NCBI GenBank assembly: GCA_963815375.1
Contig: CAWFGX010000001.1
Span: forward strand, 1,426,001-1,490,000
Direction of reading: 5' to 3'
DNA from: JASHPR01 sp963815375
GTDB taxonomy: Bacteria > Actinomycetota > Actinomycetes > Streptosporangiales > Streptosporangiaceae
Length of the DNA stretch: 64,000 bases
Part shown: one piece after another, positions 8,196 to 15,094 of the stretch
How the letters are laid out: each line of letters opens with the position of its first letter
Numbering within the stretch: the stretch's first letter is position 1
The notes under the pieces: model-generated
Database searches by the model: none
The model's input: the letters and a program-made list of their open reading frames with translations, nothing else
Told to the model about the DNA's origin: nothing
Made by a program: the position numbers and the translations under genes

Positions 8196-8983
8196 CTACC
8201 GGTGGCGCGAAAGCCCTGTCCGCGCGAGCCGCGCCGCCAGCTCAGCATGGCGCTGGCCGAACGAATCCCAGGTCGGCGGCGTGACGGCAACAAGCGGGCG
8301 GCCCGGCCCGCGAACTCGAACGCAAGGCGGCCAGCCGCGCTGTCCCGCCGCCGGGTCAGCTCGGCGCGCAGCCACGCCACGGCCGCTGGGTCCCGGTTCA
8401 GCACCGCCGCCAGGGTCTCGGCCACCTGCTCACGGTCGCTGCCGCTGACCCCGCGAGCCGCCGTCATGTCTCTGCGAGAGCCGCGCAAGCCGTCCGCTGC
8501 GTAGGCCAGCGGCAGCACCCGGTGCAGGGCCGAGACGGCAAGCCGCACCCTCAGCCCGCCGAGGTAGGGCCCGAAGTGACGCACATCCGGTCCCTCTGGC
8601 ACGGATCCGCCGATGTGGATCACCTTCAGGCCGGCTGAGCGAGGCCGCAGGTCCAGGCGGATCCAGACCGGCACTTCCTGGCCTCCGGCAGTGCGGTTCC
8701 AGGGCGGCAGACCCTGCTCCAGCAGGTTGCGCTCCAGCCAGGCCGCCTCGGGCCCTGAGGCGCAGACCAGCGCCTGCACTCGTGCGATGCGCGGCACCGT
8801 CGGCGCCAGGTGCTTACGGGAACCCAGATCGCCCCAGTACGAGGCAGCCCGGCTGCGCAGGCTGGCCGCCCGGCCGATATACAGGACACGGCCCCGCGCA
8901 TCACTGAACCGGTAGACGCCGGGCTCTGGTGGCAGTGCTGTGATGGCGCGGCTGGTAAACCAGGCCGCGTACCGGCATGCGCG
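8196..8983 (-). pseudogene. Decayed UvrC-like GIY-YIG nuclease gene
   Basis: Read on the minus strand, an open stretch begins after TGA 8984-8986 with a clear GIY-YIG domain (PGVYRFSDARGRVLYIG). It continues with UvrC-like sequence (FGPYLGGLRVRLAVSALHRV, RRDMTAARGVS, GRLAFEFAGRAA), but no ATG, GTG or TTG precedes the GIY-YIG motif. After LAFEFAGR the family's middle section is missing and the frame shifts. The family's end (TWDSFGQRHAELAARL) is found in another frame, stopping at TAG 8196-8198. Intact relatives are standalone GIY-YIG DNA repair nucleases related to UvrC/Cho. Start loss, deletion and frameshift together indicate a pseudogene. It ends 17 bases past the convergent AfsR-like gene. 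Confidence 0.75.
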
Positions 8984-9053
8984 TCAGTAGCGCCAGTCAT
9001 CCATGCTGTCATCACCTCATCCCTTGATCCCGCGCACCGCTACGTTAAGCCGG

Positions 9054-9503
9054 GTGCCGATCCAGATTGTCTACGAGACACACTCGCTCACAGAGGACAA
9101 CGCTCGCGGCATCGCCACCGGATGGCTGCCCGGGCGGCTGTCCGAGCGCGGCCGGGAGCTAGCAGGCGAACTCGGGCAGCGCCGCCGCGACGATGGCATC
9201 GCCGCCGTGTTCAGCTCCGATCTCGGCCGGGCTGCCGAGACGACGTCGATCGCCTTTGACGGGTCGCCGGTCCCGGTGCTGCTGGACTGGCGGCTGCGGG
9301 AGTGCGACTACGGGAACGGCAACGGGACCCCGACGGCGGAACTACTCGCCCGGCGCGGTGATCACCTGGACGAGCCGTATCCCGCCGGCGAGAACTGGCG
9401 GCGGGCGGTGGCCCGGGTAGGCCGGTTCCTCGATGACTTGCCGATGCGCTGGTCCGGGAAGCGGGGCAACAATCAGGTTGCCCATGTTGCTACCGCCGGT
9501 AGC
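9054..9503 (+). pseudogene. Histidine phosphatase gene truncated at its second active-site motif
   Basis: From GTG 9054 the frame encodes the first 145 or so residues of a phosphoglycerate-mutase-like histidine phosphatase (IQIVYETHSLTEDN, GWLPGRLSERGRELAGELG, VFSSDLGRAAETTSIAF, LRECDYGNGNG). The first catalytic segment is ETHS where RH is classical, as in this actinobacterial subfamily. It reaches VAHVAT, the start of the second His motif, and there switches to sequence belonging to the following antitoxin gene, with no stop until 9935. The 3' end of the phosphatase is absent. This is the footprint of an insertion or deletion that brought in the toxin-antitoxin pair. Confidence 0.7.
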
Positions 9504-9505
9504 AT
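9478..9505 (+). promoter_or_regulatory. Promoter and overlapping palindromic operator of the toxin-antitoxin pair
   Basis: TTGCCC (9478-9483), a 16-base spacer and TAGCAT (9500-9505) make a plausible sigma-70-type promoter. Over it lies a perfect inverted repeat, TGCTACC-GCC-GGTAGCA (9488-9504), whose right arm is the -10 element. Transcription would begin about 9512-9513, at the ATG of the antitoxin, giving a leaderless mRNA. An operator overlapping the -10 is what autorepression by an antitoxin requires. The palindrome is seen directly; its function is inferred. Confidence 0.5.
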
Positions 9506-9512
9506 GAAAGGC

Positions 9513-9935
9513 ATGACTACGGCGGGACGGGACCGATACGTGGGTGAGGCGAAAGATTCGTCTGCACAACTGAGCGCGCTTGAGGAGGCTCTCAGGCAAG
9601 CGCTCGCATCAGCGCCACGCGACCAGGTGCTGAAGTGCATCGTGACTGCACTCCCGGTGGAGATCCTGCTCGATGACAGCGCCTGGCTTCACGGAGGCAA
9701 GGCAAGGAAGGTCAGTGTGTCAATGCCCCAAGAACTAGCTGAGGCAGTACGCGCACGGACCGGCGAGGGAGGATTCAGCCGGTACGTAACCAAAGCAGTG
9801 GACCGGGAAATAAAGCGTGATTCGCTCGGCGACCTGCTGGATGAGCTTGAGGCTGAGTACGGCCCTGTGCCAGAAGAAGTGCGGGAGCAGACGAGGCGGA
9901 TGTGGCCAAACTTCGGGGAAGACAACGGCGGGTAG
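9513..9935 (+). CDS. VapB/CopG-like ribbon-helix-helix antitoxin
   Basis: A 140-residue protein from ATG 9513; an alternative ATG lies at 9504. The frame is open upstream into the broken phosphatase, so a fused product is also possible. Residues about 68-110 carry a ribbon-helix-helix core (KARKVSVSMPQELAEAVRAR, then GGFSRYVTKAVDREIKRD), followed by an acidic, extended tail (LLDELEAEYGPVPEEVREQ) of the kind that wraps a PIN toxin. The first 65 residues are helical and not recognised. It overlaps the PIN gene by 34 bases, the usual layout of a vapBC operon. Confidence 0.7.
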   Translation: MTTAGRDRYVGEAKDSSAQLSALEEALRQALASAPRDQVLKCIVTALPVEILLDDSAWLHGGKARKVSVSMPQELAEAVRARTGEGGFSRYVTKAVDREIKRDSLGDLLDELEAEYGPVPEEVREQTRRMWPNFGEDNGG

Positions 9936-10345
9936 GCGGGACACTTGTCCTCGACGCGGAGGGACTACTCCAACTCGCGAACGGAAACCCGCTGGCCATG
10001 TCGTTGGCTCGGGATACCTACGAGGCTGACGCGCAGATCGTTACCGCCGCATCAACCCTTGCCGAGGTCTTCCGAGGAGGCTCCAGAGACACCCGGGTGC
10101 ACCGGATCCTCGGCGGAATCGCCGTCCTCCCCATCGGGCCTCGGCAGGGTCGCGCGGCGGGCGAACTGCTTGGCCAGACTGGCTTGTCTGGGGACCAGTG
10201 TGCGCTTGACGCTCTTCTCGCGGTGATCGCGCTGGAACAGCCGCGCCCAGTAGTGCTACTCACCAGCGACACCGATGACCTGCGTCGGCTGACGGAGGAG
10301 CCAGACCGTCCAAGGACCGAGCGAATCCAGGTTACGCGCGTGTAG
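9902..10345 (+). CDS. VapC-like PIN-domain toxin
   Basis: A 147-residue PIN protein. Acidic active-site residues are visible in LVLDAEGLL, STLAEVFRGG, GDQCALDALLAV and LLTSDTDDL, the four-acid pattern of Mg-dependent PIN ribonucleases. GTG 9902 lies inside the antitoxin frame; a start at 9932 (VGGTLVLD) would remove the overlap and still leave the whole domain. Family members cut tRNA or rRNA and are neutralised by the antitoxin encoded just upstream. All acids are present, so the toxin is probably functional. Confidence 0.78.
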   Translation: MAKLRGRQRRVGGTLVLDAEGLLQLANGNPLAMSLARDTYEADAQIVTAASTLAEVFRGGSRDTRVHRILGGIAVLPIGPRQGRAAGELLGQTGLSGDQCALDALLAVIALEQPRPVVLLTSDTDDLRRLTEEPDRPRTERIQVTRV

Positions 10346-10361
10346 CCACTCAACCACGTAC

Positions 10362-10379
10362 GGCCGGGAGTTCCCGGCC
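10362..10379. terminator. Short hairpin between convergent genes
   Basis: GGCCGGG-AGTT-CCCGGCC, a perfect 7-base stem with a 4-base loop, lies between the ends of the PIN toxin gene and the convergent DUF6113 gene. No T-run follows, as is common for actinobacterial terminators. It could serve both strands. Confidence 0.5.
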
Positions 10380-10402
10380 TGTTCGCCACAGCCCGGTCCG
10401 GA

Positions 10403-10933
10403 TCAACGATCGGGCTTGGGCGCATCAGCGCTTGGCGTATCCAGTTCCGGTCTGTCTGGTTTGGTCGGGTTCTCTGGTGACGAGGTGTGCCCACCGGGCA
10501 GGGCGACGAGGTGCGGCCGCCGTGGGGACCAGCGGACAAAGCCGGTGACCACGCCCGCGGCTGTGCAGGCTGCGCCGCCGAACAGGAACCACTGGCCAGC
10601 ACCGGTGTTGGTGATCAGCACACTGCCGCCCTGGGTACCCGTAGCCAGCAGCAGCGATGTCAGGAGCCACCCCGCGCCCGGCAGGAGGCCGCCGAGCGCC
10701 CGGTGCATGCCCCAGGCGCCGAGCACACACGTCACCCCTATTCCTGCAGCGAAAGCCACGGCCGCTACGGGCAGCGATCCCAGAGCGCGGCCGTACTGGA
10801 AGGTGCCGATCAGCCCCTCCAGGATGCCGAGCACGAGCAGCATGACATAACCGGCGACGGTCACCATGATCTCTCTGGAGTTCCTGCTGGCCCCGGCCGG
10901 CTGGCCGCTCCCCTGCCCTGGCACGGTCTGCAT
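10403..10933 (-). CDS. DUF6113-like four-helix membrane protein
   Basis: A 176-residue protein with about four membrane helices (YVMLLVLGILEGLIGTF, VAAVAFAAGIGVTCVL, LPGAGWLLTSLLLATG, WFLFGGAACTAAGVVTGF) between a short polar N-terminus and a Pro/Asp-rich cytoplasmic tail of about 40 residues. The pattern matches DUF6113, a family often found beside mshB in actinomycetes. Here mshB is about 2.2 kb away, separated by an MFS gene and gene relics. The function of the family is unknown. Confidence 0.65.
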   Translation of the reverse strand: MQTVPGQGSGQPAGASRNSREIMVTVAGYVMLLVLGILEGLIGTFQYGRALGSLPVAAVAFAAGIGVTCVLGAWGMHRALGGLLPGAGWLLTSLLLATGTQGGSVLITNTGAGQWFLFGGAACTAAGVVTGFVRWSPRRPHLVALPGGHTSSPENPTKPDRPELDTPSADAPKPDR

Positions 10934-11021
10934 TGAAGCAGGCTAGCCAATCCGGCGACGAGGTGGGCCCGACGGTCCGCCTGGCCGATTAGTTTGCGGC
11001 AGGCGCGCAGTCCTTAACAGA

Positions 11022-12266
11022 ATGCGGCTTATGTCCTTAGTGCCAGAGCGAGGGCCGCGGCGGCCGTACGCGCTGTCGGTCCTCGTGACAATGTTCGGCT
11101 TCGGGCTGGTCATGACGGCCACGCCGCTGTACGCCACGCGGATCGTGGGCCTGTCTCCCGGTCAGGTCGGACTGGGCATGACGATCGCGGGACTGATCGG
11201 CCTGCTGGCCGGCATCCCCGTGGGCGACGTTGCCGACCGGCGCGGTCCCGTCGAGGTGGTGCGGCTGGCCATCTTCGTCCAGGCCCTGGCCGCGGTGAGC
11301 TACATATTCATCCGCGGATTCGCTGAGTTCGTGGCCGTCACCACCGTGAGCATGCTGTCGATGAGCGCCGGGATGTCAGCCGACGGAGCGCTGCTGCGCC
11401 GAATCGGCGGCGAGGAGGCGTCAGCGTTCCGAGCGAGCACGCAGGCGATCACGAACCTGGGCATCTCGCTCGGCGCGGTCGGCTGCGGCGTCGCCGTGCA
11501 GATCGCCACGCGGGGCGCCTACCAGGCGCTGTTCGGCGTCAACGCGGTGATGCTGGTGGCCAGCTGGACAATCCTGAAACGGCTTCCCCGCTACCGGCCG
11601 CTGCCCAAGCCGGACGAGGGGCCTCGCTGGGAGGCCCTGGCTGACCGGGCGTTCGTCGCATACACGGTGCTGGCCGGCTTCATGTTCATGGAGTACCTGG
11701 TGACCACGCTGCTGCTGCCGCTGTGGGTGGTCGATCATACGCACGCTCCCCGGTGGAGCATCTCGCTGTTCCTGCTGATCAACACGATCCTGGTGGTCCT
11801 GTTCCAGGTCCGCGTCGGGAGCAAGGTCAAAACCGTCCGGCAAGGCGGCAGCGCGCTGCGCCGGGCCGGGGCCATCTTCCTGCTCAGCTGCTCGGCCATG
11901 GGCCTGGCCGCGGGCCTTCCCGGCTGGGCGGCGCTGCTCCTCGTGGCCGCCGCTGTTGCCCTGCACACCTATGGCGAGCTGTGGCATTCCGCCGCCATCT
12001 TCGCCCTCGACTTCGGCCTGCCGCCCGAGCACGCGCAAGGGCAGTATCAAGGGCTAGTCGGCATCGGCACAGGCAGCGGGCAAGCGGCGGCCCCTGTGCT
12101 GCTGATCGGGGTGTGCCTGGGCCTGGGCCAGGCTGGCTGGGTCGGGCTCGGAGCCTGCTTCGCTCTGGTTGGCCTGACCGCCCCTGCTCTCGCCGCCTGG
12201 GGCGAACGCACCCGGCCGGGCCCGACGCCGCTCGGCAGCGCCGAAGCTGCCGCGGTACTCGACTGA
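11022..12266 (+). CDS. MFS transporter
   Basis: A 414-residue protein with about twelve membrane helices, with the MFS motif A region after helix 2 (GIPVGDVADRRGPVEVVR) and a central cytoplasmic loop rich in charge (LKRLPRYRPLPKPDEGPRWE). This is a drug- or metabolite-efflux type major facilitator in the cytoplasmic membrane; the substrate cannot be read from sequence. No convincing ribosome binding site precedes ATG 11022, and a TTAACAG element a few bases upstream suggests a near-leaderless transcript. It is divergent from the DUF6113 gene by 88 bases. Confidence 0.85.
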   Translation: MRLMSLVPERGPRRPYALSVLVTMFGFGLVMTATPLYATRIVGLSPGQVGLGMTIAGLIGLLAGIPVGDVADRRGPVEVVRLAIFVQALAAVSYIFIRGFAEFVAVTTVSMLSMSAGMSADGALLRRIGGEEASAFRASTQAITNLGISLGAVGCGVAVQIATRGAYQALFGVNAVMLVASWTILKRLPRYRPLPKPDEGPRWEALADRAFVAYTVLAGFMFMEYLVTTLLLPLWVVDHTHAPRWSISLFLLINTILVVLFQVRVGSKVKTVRQGGSALRRAGAIFLLSCSAMGLAAGLPGWAALLLVAAAVALHTYGELWHSAAIFALDFGLPPEHAQGQYQGLVGIGTGSGQAAAPVLLIGVCLGLGQAGWVGLGACFALVGLTAPALAAWGERTRPGPTPLGSAEAAAVLD

Positions 12267-12409
12267 CCCAGGCGGCTGGACGCGCGGGGGACTCCATGTC
12301 CCGGTTAGCGCTCGGCGTGCCGCCGGATAGCTGTCCGCCTACCTGGTGCGCCACGATTGCTGGCAAGCCGGAAAGGTACGCGGGCCAGCCGGAGAATTGC
12401 CGGGCATGC

Positions 12410-12519
12410 TGCCCCGGGCAGCCACTCAGGTCAGGATCTTGGTGCAGGACCCGGTGCAGCACCGCTGTCCCGTCGCCCGTACCAAACGGGGGCCGGCCGG
12501 TGGCCGCGTAAGCGGCCAG
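12410..12519 (-). pseudogene. Fragment of a Ser/Thr protein kinase catalytic domain
   Basis: On the minus strand about 36 codons read LAAYAATGRPPFGTGDG then TAVLHRVLHQDPDLSGCP. This is the helix F-to-G region of bacterial Ser/Thr kinases (Y..TGRPPFG.......V.....PDL). The frame meets a TAG nine codons upstream and loses similarity just downstream, so no functional kinase remains. With the WD40 fragment just upstream on the same strand it suggests decay of one or more kinase-WD40 genes. Confidence 0.55.
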
Positions 12520-12744
12520 CGCGGTGCGCGCAGCCGTTTTCTACCGGGTCCGCATCCACACCGCGCGCAAGTGGCGAGCGCCGCTCGGTGACCGAGCTGA
12601 CTACGTCGGCCCGGTCGCCGCCGCGCACGAGCAGCCCGCCCAGAGCCTTTGACGGACATCGCGGCTGGATCACCGCAGTACAGCAGGCTAGGGCAATGCG
12701 TTCGCGGCCATGTCCTCGTGCCTGCGGAAGCTGCTGAGATCCTC

Positions 12745-12858
12745 AGTGCGTGTGGGCTGCATCCCACAGGTCGATGGTCCCGTCGCCGTCGTTGCCGGTG
12801 GCAAGCGTCGCGCCGTCCGGGCTGAAAGCGACTGAGAACCTGCTCACCAGGCCTCGCT
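12745..12858 (-). pseudogene. WD40-repeat C-terminal fragment
   Basis: On the minus strand about 36 codons encode one typical beta-propeller blade, FSVAFSPDGATLATGND then TIDLWDAAHTH and a TGA at 12745-12747. SPDG..LATG and the closing LWD are the blade signature. Only the last blade survives. Actinobacterial Ser/Thr kinases often carry such propellers C-terminally. Because this end piece lies upstream of the kinase fragment, the two more likely come from two tandem genes than from one. Confidence 0.6.
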
Positions 12859-13109
12859 TACCTCTCGCCTACTTTGCGAGACTTTACGGGAGAATGCCCG
12901 CGAACTGCCTGCGGACTGGCTGCACGGATCCTCAGGACCGTAGCCGCCGCTCAGCTATCCCATGTCGACGGGAGCCCTTGTCGCTGGTTCGGCGGGCGTG
13001 ACGTAATCCTGCAGAACCACGCCTGTACATGGCTGTGGGCATCCTGCCGTACAGACCTCTGGCGGGAGGATCAGCCTCATGCGCGAAGACCACGGGGAAA
13101 GCAGTCCGG

Positions 13110-13997
13110 CTACCCGATGCCGGCGAACAGATCGGTCTCCCGGCCGTGTGGACCGCTGCCCGGCCCGCGGGTGCCCGAAAGCAGCGTGTAGTACTCACGG
13201 CCGAACGCGCGCTGGCCGACATTGTCAGAGAACGCGAAGAACGGGCTGTCCACCGCGATCTGGGTGGCGTGGGCGCGCATTGCAGCCACCTTCTGGTCCA
13301 GGTAGGCGGTCGCGTCGATCTCGGCGGTCACCTGCTCGTCCGGAACGCCGAACGGAAGGTCGTCAGCGGACTCGACCCGGGTGAAGTCGGCCCCGCCGGG
13401 CACGGGATCGCCGCGTTCGGCAGCGCTCCGCATCTCCTCGATGCCCGCGGCCAGTACCGAGCGCGGCACGGCGGTCGCGTAGAACTTGGCGACCAGGCCG
13501 TCGGCCAGCTCGAAGGCCCGCCGGGCCACCCGGTGCGCCTGTATGTGATCGGGATGCCCGTAGAAGCCGTTGTCGTCGTAGCTGATCAGCACCTGCGGAC
13601 GGACCTCGCGGATCACGGTCAGCAGATCGCCTGCCGCCTCGTCGAGGTCCGCCTGCCAGAAGCAGTCCGGGGCATCGTTGGTCGGCAGGCCCATCATCCC
13701 GGAGTCCCGCCAGCGCCCGGCCCCGCCGAGGAACCGGTGATCGGTCACCCCGAGCGCTGCGCAGGCCGCGTCGAGCTCCCCGATCCGGTACTCACCGAGC
13801 CCCCCGTCGGCATCTGCGGCCAGATGCGCCAGTTCCGGCGGGATAATCTCGCCCAGCTCACCGAGCGTGCAGGTAATCAACGTCACACCGGCGCCCTCGG
13901 CGGCGTACTTAGCCATCGTCGCCCCAGTCGCGATGGACTCGTCGTCCGGGTGGGCGTGCACCAGCAGCATCCGGTGCCCTTCACGGCCTCCGCTCAC
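13110..13997 (-). CDS. mshB: N-acetyl-1-D-myo-inositol-2-amino-2-deoxy-alpha-D-glucopyranoside deacetylase
   Basis: A 295-residue LmbE-like metal-dependent deacetylase. The zinc motif AHPDDE occurs at about residues 15-20 and the third ligand His in GHPDHIQAHRVA; between them are TCTLGELGEIIP and SYDDNGFYGHPD, characteristic of MshB. It removes acetate from GlcNAc-inositol, the second step of mycothiol synthesis, supplying GlcN-Ins to the ligase MshC. Mycothiol replaces glutathione in actinomycetes, which supports the taxonomic call. The gene stands alone and is divergent from the succinate dehydrogenase operon. Confidence 0.93.
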   Translation of the reverse strand: MSGGREGHRMLLVHAHPDDESIATGATMAKYAAEGAGVTLITCTLGELGEIIPPELAHLAADADGGLGEYRIGELDAACAALGVTDHRFLGGAGRWRDSGMMGLPTNDAPDCFWQADLDEAAGDLLTVIREVRPQVLISYDDNGFYGHPDHIQAHRVARRAFELADGLVAKFYATAVPRSVLAAGIEEMRSAAERGDPVPGGADFTRVESADDLPFGVPDEQVTAEIDATAYLDQKVAAMRAHATQIAVDSPFFAFSDNVGQRAFGREYYTLLSGTRGPGSGPHGRETDLFAGIG

Positions 13998-14277
13998 AGC
14001 GCCGAGCCTAGCGAGCTGGTCCCTTGGAGGCGACCACAGGTAGCTGACGGACGCGGCCGGGGCCTAACAACCGTTCAGAAAGGTGCGAAATAACGCTCTC
14101 TCAGCCCGTCCACGCCCTGTGTGTAGTAAGAGTCACACGCCCCAAGCGACGCCACGCCGCACGGAAGTGGTATGCAGTGGAATAAGGTTCACGACATGCA
14201 GGCGCGCGCCGTGCGTACGAGGCTCGCGCGCCCCACGCGTGGCGATCCCCGATAAAAGTCTCAGGGCGGAGACGTCT

Positions 14278-15084
14278 ATGACGCAGGCAACGGCAGCGCC
14301 GGCCAGGACACGGGTACAGATCCCGGACCGGACGCTGCGCAAGGATCCTTGGTGGCGAGCACCGGCCGTCACCGCCACTCTGCTGACGATCTGGGTCGCC
14401 TACGCTACCGTGCACGTGTTCCTCGGCCGGTGGTACTGGGTGCCGCAGTATCACTACCTGACCCCGTTCTACTCGCCCTGCGTCAGCGGGTCGTGCGCAG
14501 CCGGGTCGAGCAGCCTCGGCACCTGGTTCGGCCGGGTGCCGTCGATCGTCCCGTACGCGATCGTGTCGCTGCCCTTTGTCCTCGGCTTCCGGCTGACCTG
14601 CTACTACTACCGCCGGGCCTACTACCGGGCGTTCTGGCGCGCGCCGGCCGCGTGCGCGGTGCGCGAGCCGCACGCACGTTACACGGGCGAGACTCGCTTC
14701 CCGCTGATCATGCAGAACCTGCACCGGTTCTTCTTCTACCTGGTCGTCCTCATCTCGCTGCTCAACACCTATGACGTGATCCAGGCATTCCGCGGCCCGA
14801 ACGGCAGCTTCGGGCTCGGCCTTGGCACGCTGATCATGCTCGTGAACGTGGTCCTGCTGTGGGCATATACGCTCTCCTGCCATTCCTGCCGGCACATCAC
14901 CGGCGGCAGGCTGAAAAACTTCTCTAAGCACCCAGCGCGTTACTGGATATGGACCCAGATTTCCAAGCTGAACGCACGCCACATGCAGCTCGCATGGACG
15001 ACGCTGGGCACGCTGATGCTGACCGACCTGTATATCTGGCTGGTCGCCGCCGGGGTGTTCAGCGATCCGAGAATCTTCAACTAA
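14278..15084 (+). CDS. sdhC: Succinate dehydrogenase membrane-anchor subunit (Sdh1 type)
   Basis: A 268-residue membrane protein; ATG 14278 follows GGGCGGAGA, and longer in-frame starts have no support. About five hydrophobic helices are visible (APAVTATLLTIWVAYATVHV, IVPYAIVSLPFVLGF, FFFYLVVLISLL, LGTLIMLVNVVLLWAYT and a C-terminal WTTLGTLMLTDLYIWLV). The tract CHSCRHITGG and the tail NARHMQLAW are typical of the large anchor in the three-subunit actinobacterial Sdh1, as in Mycobacterium. It anchors SdhAB to the membrane and delivers electrons to menaquinone. It is the first gene of the sdhCAB operon. Confidence 0.82.
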   Translation: MTQATAAPARTRVQIPDRTLRKDPWWRAPAVTATLLTIWVAYATVHVFLGRWYWVPQYHYLTPFYSPCVSGSCAAGSSSLGTWFGRVPSIVPYAIVSLPFVLGFRLTCYYYRRAYYRAFWRAPAACAVREPHARYTGETRFPLIMQNLHRFFFYLVVLISLLNTYDVIQAFRGPNGSFGLGLGTLIMLVNVVLLWAYTLSCHSCRHITGGRLKNFSKHPARYWIWTQISKLNARHMQLAWTTLGTLMLTDLYIWLVAAGVFSDPRIFN

Positions 15085-15094
15085 AGGCAAGGCG

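Larger units (their letters stand above)
12267..13109. other. Gene-free stretch with protein-kinase relics
   Basis: About 840 bases without an intact gene between the MFS transporter and mshB. It holds two decayed fragments on the minus strand, a kinase piece (12410-12519) and a WD40 piece (12745-12858), annotated separately. The remaining sequence, including 12859-13109, shows no frame resembling a known family and no clear promoter, repeat or RNA gene. Confidence 0.6.

Noticed and set aside
12267..13109. Several 60-130 codon frames in the gap before mshB
   Set aside because: None has a family match or a ribosome binding site; the only recognisable matter is the kinase and WD40 fragments on the minus strand.
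14120..14137. CRP/Rex-like palindrome TGTG-n10-CACA upstream of sdhC
   Set aside because: The spacing between the half-sites is 10 bases, two more than CRP (TGTGA-n6-TCACA) or Rex sites require, and the inner bases do not match.
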